Source: Plasmodiophora brassicae (lineage: Eukaryota; Endomyxa; Phytomyxea; Plasmodiophorida; Plasmodiophoridae). From it: 64,000 bases of DNA. The stretch spans positions 868,001 through 932,000 of the forward strand of contig JASFAU010000010.1 of the NCBI GenBank assembly GCA_039704465.1. Reading direction: 5' to 3'. The notes beneath the pieces were generated by a model, which saw nothing but the letters and a program-made list of their open reading frames with translations, was not told the origin of the DNA and did not search any database. This document shows positions 43,281-52,897 of this stretch, one piece after another. The position numbers and the translations under genes are program-made. Positions within the stretch are counted from its first letter, which is position 1, and each line of letters starts with the position of its first letter.

Positions 43281-44323
43281 CTACGGGGTGGACATCGCCC
43301 TGCTGTTCGTGGTGATGGCGTTGCTTGGCGCCCCGATGGGTTTGCTCGTTGCTGCTGCTGCGTTTGGGATAGTCGTTCTCGGACGAAACCGGCTCGTTAC
43401 TCGGTTGGCAGCAGAGGCGGCCGGCACCAGAGCCGTTTGCCGCGCCTGCCCAGCGCTCGATGATGCCGAATGCATCGTTGGTGGCGGCGGTTGCGGGATG
43501 GTCGTTGTTGCCGGTGCGCATATGGGATACGTCGGTTGCGGGTTGGCGTAGAAGTGTGTTGTAGGTGGCTGGGGTATGCACACGATTGCAACACTGGGCT
43601 GCTGAGTGATGTCGCTATAAGAGTGGCATATATCAGGGTCCCCGGTGCGATCCAGCGGGTTCGATTCCGCTCCCACTTACAGATTGGTCACCTTCGTCAG
43701 GTAGCGAAACAGGTCGTACGGGAAGACCCTGACGAGGTTGTAGCTGATTGTCCTGTCGAGCGGATCGTCCGTTACAATTCCGAGGCGGCATACTGCCAAG
43801 GGCAAGCGGGGACATACAGAGTTCCCAGCGACGTCAGCGGGTCCAGCAGGCCCGATGGAAACCCAACGAGGGAGTTGGACCCGAGGTCCCTGACAAGGGA
43901 GATGCGCGTCAGGACGGCACACTCAGCAAACGCGGGTACACAAATATACAGGGTGGTCAGGCTGGTCATCTGGTCGAACGACGCCGGCGCAATGTACGAT
44001 AGGAGGTTCCCGTCCAAATACCTGGCAGCAGGCGCATTGGCGACACGCGTCCGACACACGATCACGCGCGCACACGTTACAGGGCTTTGTAGTTGCTCAA
44101 CCCAGAGAACCAGGACGCATTGACGCGCCCTGTGAGGCCCTTAGCGCTGAGTTGTCTGATCGAACGACCCACGTTCAGCGCTGCAAATACGAGCGCAGGT
44201 CGCGACTTACATCGCATTGGCGGTGCAGGAACCCGGGTACCATGCGCAAACGTTACTAAGCGCCGCAGGCGCCAGCGCCATCGCGAGCAGCGCGGCTCTC
44301 AGCACGCGGGTCGCCATGATCAT
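43281..44323 (-). CDS. secreted leucine-rich-repeat protein with Pro/Thr-rich tail, possibly decaying
   Basis: Signal peptide at residues 1-25 (VLRAALLAMALAPAALSNVC), exon 44323-44211, GTAAGT donor. Then each exon carries one LRR and introns split the codon of a conserved Leu: LSAKGLTGRVNASWFSGV; YLDGNLLSYIAPASFDQM; LDLGSNSLVGFPSGLLDPL; TISYNLVRVFPYDLFRYL. A Pro/Thr-rich region (IPQPPTTHFYANPQPTYPI, TTIPQPPPPTM) follows down to 43281. Two joints do not keep phase: the end of the first LRR exon at about 44080, where a GGGG run has one base more than fits, and the joint into the Pro-rich exon. The gene may therefore be degenerating, or I have misplaced borders. LRR ectodomains usually bind ligands at the cell surface. 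A partial copy lies at 48590-48960. Confidence 0.5.
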
Positions 44324-44518
44324 CAAGCCACAGCGACACGTCCACCCATTGGCACGATCGCGCCCGGATACCCTGGGAGGTGTACGCTCGATCCACACTG
44401 CGCTTCCGCGTCTCCTTGATCAGACACGCGATCCTCCCGGAACCCCTGAGGTCGAGCAGCTGACCATCGCGACGCGTGGAGCCCAGCAGATGGTGCTTGG
44501 TGTGATGTATATGAGAAA

Positions 44519-45128
44519 TCAGGACGCAGGAGCGGCGACGAGGATCTCCGACAGGTCCTGACGGAGGTCGGCGGGGAGAGGGATTGGCCGGTGCGAATCC
44601 CGATCGACGAATACGTGGACCAAGGTGCCAGACGCCGCGGCTGAGTCGCGATCGCCATCGGACGTAAATATGCCGATCTGATACGTCACCGATGAGTTAC
44701 CGAGCTTGCTGATGGAAACGCCTAATCAGACGCGCACGTCGTCAGCACACAGACGCCAGGCAGCGAGCGCGGGCCGCACCGGCGTTGATGACGCTGGGGT
44801 GGCTGATCTGACGATGGTAGTTGCATGACGACGCGACGACGAACGGGATGGCCGGCAGGGCATGCGTCGGCGTCTGCCCGATCATCATGTTGAACCGTCG
44901 GATCAGGACATGCGTGATGGCCGTGTCGAAATACGAATAGAACACGCTGTTCGTGACGTGGCCGAACGCGTCCTGGTCGCTCCATCGCGTCTGGATGTCC
45001 ACCCAGCACTTGTACGCCCCACGATTCGGGACGACGCGGGGCGCCTGGCTTACAGACGACGACAGCGCGCGACGCCACATTGTCGGCGCTGTGCGCACCC
45101 CCATCGGCAAAAGCCTATTTCGGGTCAT
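44519..45128 (-). CDS. hotdog-fold acyl-CoA thioesterase (YbgC/4HBT type), probably mitochondrial
   Basis: Two exons (45128-44780 and 44721-44519) encode 183 residues. N-terminal 35 residues are Arg/Ser-rich without acids (MTRNRLLPMGVRTAPTMWRR), like a mitochondrial presequence. The hotdog fold follows: YKCWVDIQTRWSDQDAFGHV and TNSVFYSYFDTAI, with the catalytic Asp region D-x-F/D-x-x-G-H-V-N seen as DQDAFGHVTN, then SSCNYHRQISHP, SVTYQIGIF and SGTLVHVFVDRDSHRPIPLP. 4HBT-family members cleave acyl-CoA thioesters. Exon 2 has a degenerate duplicate at 47128-47337. Substrate unknown. Confidence 0.82.
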
Positions 45129-45384
45129 TGCAGGCCGACCCGAAGAGCGCCGGCCTGTTCTGTAACCCAAAACTTCGTCCACGTGTGCAACTGCAAGAGG
45201 CCAAGAGTGCGTGACTACAGCTACGTACAGGTCCGGGTCGTTCGGCGGTGGCGCAGACTTGACTGTCATTTGTCAACCAGACTGCGCGACAGCATATTGC
45301 GACACATATCGCGTTAGCCGATGCCCCGGACCGAATCTTGGACGCCTTCGTTGTCTGATCACTGGCCCTTCCTTTAACATTATA

Positions 45385-46392
45385 TTAGACGTCGGCAGCG
45401 GCATCTGGGACGTCAGCAGGCGCGTTAGAAACGTTGGCAGGCTGGGAGGCGTTAGCGTAGCGAGGGGGTTGCATGAGTAGCTCGGGATCTGGAACGGTTT
45501 GGGATGGGGCTCGCATGCCAGCCAAGGTCCTCCACAGGTAGACGGCTGCAGCGATAGAAATGAGCATGGGGATCACGAGGAGGTATTCGACTTGGCTGGG
45601 AAGGACGTCGCTCTGCCCGAACGATGCTAACGTCAGACAGAAATCAAACGTGCCGTGGATGACCATTTGCGGCCAGATCCTGGAGAACCGAACGGCGAAC
45701 GGGGAGCCGCCATGCATTTGAAGTTTGGCGATCTCCTTAGCGGACCTTGCACCCAGCGACAAGTGCACGGGAAAGAGCACAACGCGAACCACGATGGTAA
45801 ACAGTGCAAGGCCGAATCCGCCACTGAATAATGACGCGGCAGCGTAGATCATGTCCTCGCATGTTGCGAATCCCAGGGCGCTTACCACGCCGAATGTGAC
45901 GATCTGATGATGGGTCAACAGCGGCTGAGGGGGTTGCAAGCTCCGATGGTACTTGATCGCAAAACTGGTCAGCCACCATTTGTAGAGCTCCTCAACGACT
46001 CCTGGCGTGATGAACATCGTGAGGAAGGTGAAGATTAACTTGCTGGTCAGGCCGGACACGTCCGAGAATGCTAGGGAGACGATCAGGCTGATGATAAGTT
46101 CAACGACGAAGGCGCCAATGACGAGGAGGAACCCTCGCCAGTAGGCGATCTGGAGAGTCAACGAATCCATCTGGCGCACATCAGCTGACGACGTATTCCG
46201 TGCCCAGAACGCGATGATCGCAGTTGGTATAAACGAAATGATGGCAATGAGCAGGCCAGCGATGACCGATCCCGACATCAACGCGACAAGAAGAATCAAG
46301 ACCAGCAACGCAATCCGAATTGGCCATCGGAAGAGCGCACCAAATCGGTGCTGCGGCCGGTCAGCCACAGGCGCTGGATCGCCCGTGATCAT
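45385..46392 (-). CDS. PrsW-family intramembrane protease-like protein
   Basis: 335 residues, one exon, about eight hydrophobic helices. PrsW-type motifs are visible: VVEELYKWW (E-E-x-x-K), GFATCEDMIY in the place of the usual G-F-x-x-x-E-N, and two later His (FPVHLSLGA and VIHGTFDF). PrsW and its relatives are related to CAAX/Abi and gamma-secretase-subunit Aph-1 type glutamate proteases, and in bacteria cleave anti-sigma factors. The EE..K and His pattern suggests an active enzyme. Tail is polar and Ala/Pro-rich. Presence in a eukaryote is not common; horizontal origin is possible but cannot be judged here. Confidence 0.7.
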   Translation of the reverse strand: MITGDPAPVADRPQHRFGALFRWPIRIALLVLILLVALMSGSVIAGLLIAIISFIPTAIIAFWARNTSSADVRQMDSLTLQIAYWRGFLLVIGAFVVELIISLIVSLAFSDVSGLTSKLIFTFLTMFITPGVVEELYKWWLTSFAIKYHRSLQPPQPLLTHHQIVTFGVVSALGFATCEDMIYAAASLFSGGFGLALFTIVVRVVLFPVHLSLGARSAKEIAKLQMHGGSPFAVRFSRIWPQMVIHGTFDFCLTLASFGQSDVLPSQVEYLLVIPMLISIAAAVYLWRTLAGMRAPSQTVPDPELLMQPPRYANASQPANVSNAPADVPDAAADV

Positions 46393-46612
46393 TGAGTCTC
46401 TGAAACAGTAATAAAGACCTGCGGTGAGTCACTCGTTATGGCACGAGTCCCTCATCCTCCGGCGTTCCAGACTGATCCGGATAATGGAACCATTATTAAT
46501 CCCTTTGTTTCCAGGTGTTTCATTCCTGATGCTGGCGACGTTGCGCCTGGGGCGTCCTCGCTGACCTGCCGTCGAGGAATCGAAACGACGGCGCCAATGC
46601 GCAGGAGGCGAC
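46393..46612. other. intergenic, start of duplicated region
   Basis: No gene seen. It separates the PrsW-like gene start from the mosaic of duplicated segments that follows. Confidence 0.4.
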
Positions 46613-47072
46613 GTCAAGACCCGTCCGCCGAGCTGAACTCAAGGGTACAGCATCAACAGAATCATCTGCTTTAGGTCCCATCTGGGGCAGGTCGACCCGT
46701 AACGGGCTCGTCTTTCAGCACGTTGGTGACCCCTGTGTCGCCATCTGCCTGTGCGATTGCGACTTGGTCTCCATTAAAGCTGTGCGTCGAGCAGCACTGG
46801 GGCCTTGAGACATGTGATGTGGCCCGCAATCGCTATCCAGGTGTTGTCACACTGATACAGAAGTGTCTGCTGTGGGCGATACATATTTCTCAAACTATAT
46901 CACGTATTTCCGAATGCGACAGAATCGCACGACGAAGTTTACAGGATGCGAGCAGCGGACGAGGAGCCCCGGCATGCATGAAGACTGGTCGACGTCACTT
47001 AAGCACGCCCTTCACTCGGCAGCGACGGTTGATGGAAGGCCACCACATGTCGACGGGCGAAGTCGCCACCGA
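46613..47072 (+). repeat. duplicate of the CBP80 upstream region and first codons (copy A)
   Basis: This segment is about 90 per cent identical by eye to 48970-49640. Shared landmarks: CCGTCCGCCGAGCTGAA, TCGACCCGTAACGGGCTCGT, TTTCCGAATGCGACAGAAT and GATGCGAGCAGCGGACGAGG, ending with ATGTC[GA]ACGGGCGAAG-like codons that match the CBP80 start. Copy A lacks about 150 bases present at 49155-49305 and about 45 bases before the ATG, and breaks off after roughly 10 codons of CBP80. Confidence 0.8.
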
Positions 47073-47127
47073 TTCGTGGCATGCATGGAGCCCAATGAAC
47101 GGTGCTTGGCGCGATTTATATGCGAAA

Positions 47128-47337
47128 TCAGGACCCGGGAGTGGCGACGACGATCTCAGACAGTTTCTGACGGAGGTCGGCGGACAGGGTGATCGGCCGG
47201 TGCGAATCCCGATCGACGAATACGTGGGCCAAGGTGCCAGACGCCGCAGCTGAATCGCGCTCGCCATCGGACGTAAATGTGCCGATCTGATACGTCACCG
47301 ACGAGTTACCGAGCTTGCTGATGTACACGCCTGCCAT
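47128..47337 (-). pseudogene. truncated copy of thioesterase exon 2
   Basis: The minus strand reads VYISKLGNSSVTYQIGTFTS, SAAASGTLAHVFVDRDSHRP and ends with a stop at the same place as the intact gene (44519-44721). Exon 1 and the presequence are missing. Roughly 85 to 90 per cent nucleotide identity by eye. It is a non-functional duplicate. Confidence 0.85.
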
Positions 47338-47364
47338 CAGGTACGCACGTCAGCACACCAACGA

Positions 47365-47475
47365 AGAGCAGTGAGGGCGGGATGTAGGTCTTGAGAAGGT
47401 TGGCGCGTCGCAGCTTGAACGTTGGCGTCAACATTTCGGTCTCCTCCGTGAAGCCGAGGCCCATGTCTGGCCGTG
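47365..47475 (-). pseudogene. C-terminal fragment of a long-chain acyl-CoA synthetase
   Basis: The minus strand reads GLGFTEETEMLTPTFKLRRA and then NLLKTYIPP, matching the F-T-x-E-x-x-x-L-T-P-T-x-K-x-R-R-x-x-L segment near the end of eukaryotic ACSL proteins, where the Lys helps adenylation. No other part of an ACSL gene lies in this window. It is directly upstream of the thioesterase fragment, so a piece of a third locus was joined here. Only about 30 residues support this. Confidence 0.5.
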
Positions 47476-48589
47476 ATCATCATAGGCGCAGCTAGGCTGG
47501 ACATATGGTACAGCCTGACCGCGTGCGACCGCGATATACTGTAGTACTGACGATCGTTGGTGCCCGCGCGCACGCCAGGATACGGACTGGGCACCAGGTG
47601 CAAAGGTGTTTGTCGACGCCAAGCTATTGTTGAGGCCTTTCGGGAATAGAATTGCCGGCTTCTCCAGGTGGCCCATCGGCCATCGCTGCAACGGGGCCCC
47701 GGTCACGCACCATCGGAGAATTGTGGGCGTCAGTGTCGGTCGGTGTCACTGGTCACTCACTGCGTCAGGTTTCGGCGGCGGGGTCATTCTTTTGGTGGGT
47801 CAGGCGTTAAGCGACTCGGTGTGTGGTTCATCGGAGCCATGCCCAACCACAGCCTGACGGCGCTGCCGCCAGAGCATGAGCAACGCAGAACTCACATGGT
47901 ATGCTTCAAGTGTGGACTGGTATTTCAGATTGGTGTGGTGGCGCCGCCGACCTGTAACAACCCAGGTTCGATGTGATTCTGCAGTTGATAGTGTTTGCCT
48001 CCTGATGTGTTTTTTTTCGTTTAGATGGAAATGACGGCAATGGCTGGCAGGTTTAGCCGAGCAGCTCTGACGTCAGGTTGTATGCATTTCTAAGGGCGAA
48101 TAGGACTTTATAGGGGTCCTTCAGTCGTTTGGCCGATCAGTGATGCGCGTCGTGGCGCACAGTCGTCAATCCAGTGATCAGCCTCATTATAGCGAACCGG
48201 AATGCAATCTTCAGGGCGTCGCCGACGTCCGTCAATCTCCAGACCACCAACAGCCTCAACCACACTCTCATGACAATCATATTCCTCACCGTATACGGCG
48301 CCGTGTTCGCGGGGTGGCCAAACCTCCGGCGGTGTGTGATCCACCTCTGGAACACGACAAGACGATTCGCTAACTGTATGTCAGCACCATTCAGGGGATT
48401 ATTGATCCGTCTGACCCTTCTTGTAGCACCAAGCCCAAGGCCCGTGCACCAACTCGATCCACAGGCGCCGGAAGCTCCCTGCCATCTACATCCTCGCGCG
48501 TCCCACAGTAATCGCGACTGCTTGCGGCAACGTTCTTCGCCTTGAAATTTTACATATCAAACACAGTCCTGTCATTCCACAGAAAATGA
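47476..48589. other. non-coding filler between duplicated fragments
   Basis: About 1.1 kb with only short open frames. A minus-strand frame at 48137-48355 is hydrophobic and basic (MIVMRVWLRLLVVWRLTDVG) but has no family match. Probably further degraded duplicated DNA. Confidence 0.4.
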
Positions 48590-48960
48590 GAGCCGTCGAG
48601 GAAATCTATTGCTCGGTTGGCAGCAGAGGCGGTCGGCGCCGTAGTCGTTTGCCGCGCCAGCCTCGTGCTCGACGATGCCGAATGCATCGTTGGAGGAGGC
48701 GGTCGCGGGAAGGTGGTCGTTGCCGGTGCGCATATGGGATACGCCGGTGGGGGATTGGTGTAGAAGCGCGTTGTAGGCGGCTCGGGTGTGCACACGAGTG
48801 CAACACCAGGTTACCATCAGGGTCTCCGGGCGCGATCGTGCCAGGTCCAAGCGCAGGTTGGTCACCTTCGTCGGGTAGCGAAACAGGTCGCACCGGAAGA
48901 TGCGGACGCGGTTGTCTTGGACTGTCGTCTCGAGCGCATCGCCCCGTTAACATCCTGCAC
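48590..48960 (-). pseudogene. partial duplicate of the LRR/Pro-rich gene
   Basis: Matches 43395-43770 with many differences. Landmarks: TTGGCAGCAGAGGCGG, GATGCCGAATGCATCGTTGG, GTGCGCATATGGGATAC and TTGGTCACCTTCGTC. In the minus frame the Pro/Thr-rich segment is kept (TPEPPTTRFYTNPPPAYPI, RPPPPTMHSASSS), as is part of the last LRR exon, but signal peptide and other repeats are absent. Retention of the same frame between the copies supports that the Pro-rich segment was once coding. Confidence 0.75.
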
Positions 48961-48969
48961 CGGCAGATG

Positions 48970-49595
48970 GTCAAGGGCACCCGTCCGCCGAGCTGAAGTA
49001 CTCAAGGGCACAGCATCAACAGAATCATCTGCTTTAGGTCCCATTTTGGGGCAGGTCGACCCGTAACGGGCTCGTCCTTCAACAGGTTGGTGACCCCTGT
49101 GTCGCCATCTGCCTGTGCGATTGCGACTTGATCTCCATGGAAGCTGTGCGTCGAGCAGCACTGGGGCCCAGACACATAATTACACCTCAGGTGATCCGAA
49201 AGCCGGTGCAGTGTGTCAAACTCTGGCGATGTTAGACCCCAGGCGGCGCGGGTAATCGAACTCTGGCATTCTCGCAGGTTTCCAGGGTTTTCTGCAGTCA
49301 GCTTCAGACATGTGATGTGGCCCGCAATCGCCATCCAGGTTTTGTCACACTGATACAGAAGTATCTGCTGTGGGCGATGCATTTTCTCAAAACATATCAC
49401 GTATTTCCGAATGCGACAGAATCGCACGACGAAGTTTACAGGATGCGAGCAGCGGACGAGGAGCCCCGGCGTGCATGACAGACGGGTCGACGTCACTTAA
49501 GCACGCCCGGCACTCGGCAGCGACGGGTGATGACTGGAGGATGCAGTTACGGAGTCCGTGGGGAATCGCGACGCGCTCGAATGGAAGGCAACAAC
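48970..49595. repeat. CBP80 upstream segment (copy B of the duplication)
   Basis: The counterpart of 46613-47072, here still attached to the intact CBP80 gene. It includes the presumed CBP80 promoter. A minus-strand open frame (49002-49496, 164 residues, with AGHITCLKLTAENPGNLREC) spans it; in copy A the frame is interrupted by a deletion, so I give it little weight, although a divergent unknown gene cannot be excluded. Confidence 0.65.
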
Positions 49596-52493
49596 ATGTC
49601 GGCGGGCGAAGTCGCCACCGATGCCGCCCGCGACGTCGCGCCGCAGAACGGCGCTGCCAAGCGACAACGCGGGAACGATGGCCTGCCATCGAGAATCGAG
49701 GTCCGGCTCGACCAGCCATTGCCGCCAGCTCCGTAAGCGGTGGCGATGTCGTGCTAAGGCACTGGCAACTAATCGTTCCCCAAAGCCGATATAACGAATC
49801 GAGGCGCGGAGGCAAACGTCATCGTTCCCACGATGCCGGTTTTACCCGCGGTGATAACTATGCTGACGAGGAGGATACTGTCGCCCAAGTCAAACAGTAT
49901 ATTGCCCGGTATGGTACGTCGCGACCTGGAGAGCGATCTGTTCTGAACGTTGTGCTTCAGGCTTGCCGATCGGGAAGACCCTCGAGCACGCGACGACGAA
50001 CTTGTCGACATGTCCGCGGTTCTCCTCCACGACTTGCAGCAGCGTCATCGCGGCGTCGTCGTTGATACCATTGTCGAATGGTGAGTGCGGACGGGCGCTG
50101 CTCATAGTAGGCGGCAAACAATAACGTTCCATTTACAGTGGGATGTCCATGCCGTTAAAACAATCGTACTTTGCTGTTCTCGCCGGCTTACTTGCGAAAC
50201 GCGATGCCCATCTGGTGTCGGACATAACGGCATCGATCGAAGGGCATATGAAGAAGGCGTTTGAGTCCGGCGAGACACGACACATTCGTCTGCTGTTGTT
50301 CTTCCTATCTGCATTGGCTGAGGTCTATGTTGCCGCCTTTCTCTGCATCTGGCCAGCGTCTAAGCCTTTTACAGGCCCGCGTGTTTTCTGTCGATGACGT
50401 TGTCGATATGCTGGTTGACCTCATGCAAGTCGGGCAAGCTTGTTCGGCGGTGGGGTCACCTCAGGCGGATTGGGCTGCGCACGTGACCATGTCGACGATG
50501 GCGCGATCGTGCCCAGGTTAGTGTACTACTGGACGGTTATATGCGATACTCATATTGCTCACGTTTCTGCCAGAAATATTCAACAATGAACTTCTGTGGC
50601 TGTCGCTTCGCGACTATTTCGAGGCTCGTTCCGCCCTGGACCATCCCGCAGCCAACCGGCTACTCACCGCGATGGTAGCCGGTGAGGAACACGTGTTCTT
50701 GTGCGATCGCGACCTTCTTCAGGTCTTATACGATGCGCTTTTGGACATGAGGTCGTCGGAGAAGTTCCACGTCTCTGTTCTTCGCTCTCCGCTCCAGTCC
50801 GTTCGGGACTCGCTTCCGAGGTACGTCCGGTGTCGTATCATCAGCAGACGTATAAACCAATTGGTGGTTTTACAGGAGTGCTCTTGGCTCGTTCATGTTC
50901 CGGGTTTCTCATGTTCATGGCGATTCTGGTGCATCGCGTGGGCTTGGGCAATGTGCAACGACGTGGGCGATACCCCAGCGATTCCATTTGATGTTGGGCC
51001 AGAACAACCCGGAGCATCGACTACATGCTGGCCTGAGCGTAATGGACGCGATAGTCCTTGAGCAAATTGTGGGGAGCGCTTCCGGGAGCAGTATCCTCTG
51101 CGTCTAACGTTTGGATTACAGATTCTCGACCAGCTTTACATGTGGCATGAAGCAGCGCGTGAGTCGATGCTTATGCTGGCTGATTTCATCACACCCTTTA
51201 ACGGACAGGTATGCTCGTTAACCTGTATGCATGTTATGTTCTGACCTATTCGTGACAGCAATTGCTCATTGAAACTATCCTGTCACGTGTCCTGGATGTC
51301 AATCCCAGCTCACTGCCCGGCGTCTACTGGCGTTCACTTTCAGTCTGGTGCCTGCGGGCCGATCCTAAGATGGCCGTCTTCCTGGGCCGTTCGGTTCACC
51401 GCCTGTTCCAGAAGCTGGACGCTCTGTCGCTTGCTGCTCGGGAACGTTTCGCGACATGGTTCGCCTTTCACTTGTCGAACACGAACTTCGAGTGGCCATG
51501 GTCTGCGTGGAGCGAAGTGGCGAACGTAACGGATCCCAACGAACCCCGAAGGTACTTCGTCCAGAGCGCGCTTCATCAAGGTATATGTGCTTTGGCCCCC
51601 GAACGGATGACCCTGGTCCTCAGTCGTGCGTCTCAGGCGTTCGGCTGTGCTATTACGAGTGCGTCGACGATGCGCTGAAGGATGCCCCGTCGCTACGACC
51701 ACTTCTTCCTAATGCGGAAGCAGTGCCAGTCATGACATGCGACGATGAAGGGAAGCGCGAGGAACTGTGCCAAAAGATTCATTCGCGGGCCCCGTTCGAC
51801 GACTTGCTCGAAGTTGCCCAGAACGACGTTGAGCTCATCGTCAACTGCATCCTGTGGCATGGGCAGAAGTCGTACTCGCATTTCTTCTCGCGTTTCGTGC
51901 TCTACGAAACGGAGATCGCCGATCGGTTCAAGGAGAACCCGGGCTCGTTGATCGGCGTGGTTGGCAAGTTCTGGGCTCAGTCGCCCCAGAGGATTGCCGT
52001 CATCGTCGACAAGGTAGGCCGGCCATGCTGAGCCCGCGTGCTGGAGCCGTTTCTCATCCAGGTGCGCCTCCAGATGATGCGCCATGCCGTTGTGCCTTAC
52101 GAGGGCGTCGTGGATTGGCTCCTGGGGTCATACTACCGGGAGACGGCGCAGGACGTTCAAGCGCGATCTTATGTGTTCTGCATTCTGCACAACGCCATCG
52201 ATTGCGCCAAACTGGACGGAGCCGACGTTGCTGGTCGGTGCGTCATTCAGGCACTGCGAGGTCTGGCCCGGATCGCCGGCAAGGACCCCGAACGCGCCAT
52301 CGTCCGCGAACGGGTCGCCCTGCTCATCCGTCACGCCAGCGACGTCTGCACCGCCCACGCCGACGCCATCCTCGGCATCGACTTCGCCGACCCGGAGGCG
52401 GCCACCGTCAAGCACGAGATCGAACACGCCCGGCGCCGGATGCCCGCTGACACGGCGTCGTCCCGCGGCGACGCCATGCTGGACGACGCCTAG
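49596..52493 (+). CDS. NCBP1: nuclear cap-binding protein 80 kDa subunit
   Basis: Large subunit of the nuclear cap-binding complex, acting in splicing, export and the pioneer round of translation. Eleven exons: 49596-49732, 49786-49908, 49961-50080, 50139-50322, 50375-50516, 50574-50820, 50876-51068, 51122-51208, 51259-51580, 51637-52013, 52062-52493; phases agree and the product is about 787 residues, as in animals (790). The N-terminal basic part (KRQRG, RRGGKRHR) can serve as nuclear signal. MIF4G-like helical repeats follow: PLKQSYFAVLAGLLAKRDAH, RHIRLLLFFLSALAE; then FATWFAFHLSNTNFEWPWSA (family FINWFSHHLSNFQF) and RFKENPGSLIGVVGKFWAQS with PQRIAVIVDK. The second exon uses a weak CAAAG acceptor. 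An in-frame Met 15 bases upstream is an alternative start. Confidence 0.88.
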
Positions 52494-52897
52494 GACGACC
52501 CGGCGGCCGGCACTGGCTCCAGGGTGCTTCTACCTCGCCGCCCGGACCTGGAACGCTATCTCTCTCTCTATACACAGTGTAGGCCGCTGCTGTTGCTGCG
52601 CTGAACGGCGGCAGTCCAGCCCTGACGTGACGTCGGAACAACGCACATCGGAGCGGGGTCCCGAAAACATCAAAAAAGTGGTTCAGACCTGTGGTACTAC
52701 GAATGGAGGTTCACGCCGCGTCGTGCGTGACGTGTCCGACATTTTTGCGCCGGGGCAGTCCGGCCGAGTCTGCGCTCTGTCTCGAGGCGCGCGCCAGATG
52801 GCGACCGCGATCGACGAGGACGAGGTGTGTGTGCGATGGGGTCGGGCGCGGGTCGTCGCGCACGGGCTGATGGGCGTGAGTGCAGATCCGGAGTCTG
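52494..52897. other. intergenic, no gene recognised
   Basis: Between CBP80 and the acetyl-CoA transporter on the same strand; contains no supportable reading and likely the transporter's promoter. Confidence 0.45.

Noticed and set aside
43288..43551. plus-strand open frame with strong hydrophobic start
   Set aside because: Starts with GTG and is antisense to the Pro-rich exon, whose frame is shared with the copy at 48.6 kb; the hydrophobic look is a reading artefact of that strand.
43640..43690. tRNA-like B-box (GGTTCGATTCC) with a short T-arm stem
   Set aside because: No matching acceptor stem, D-arm or anticodon arm is found upstream at the right distance. It lies inside an intron of the LRR gene on the other strand.
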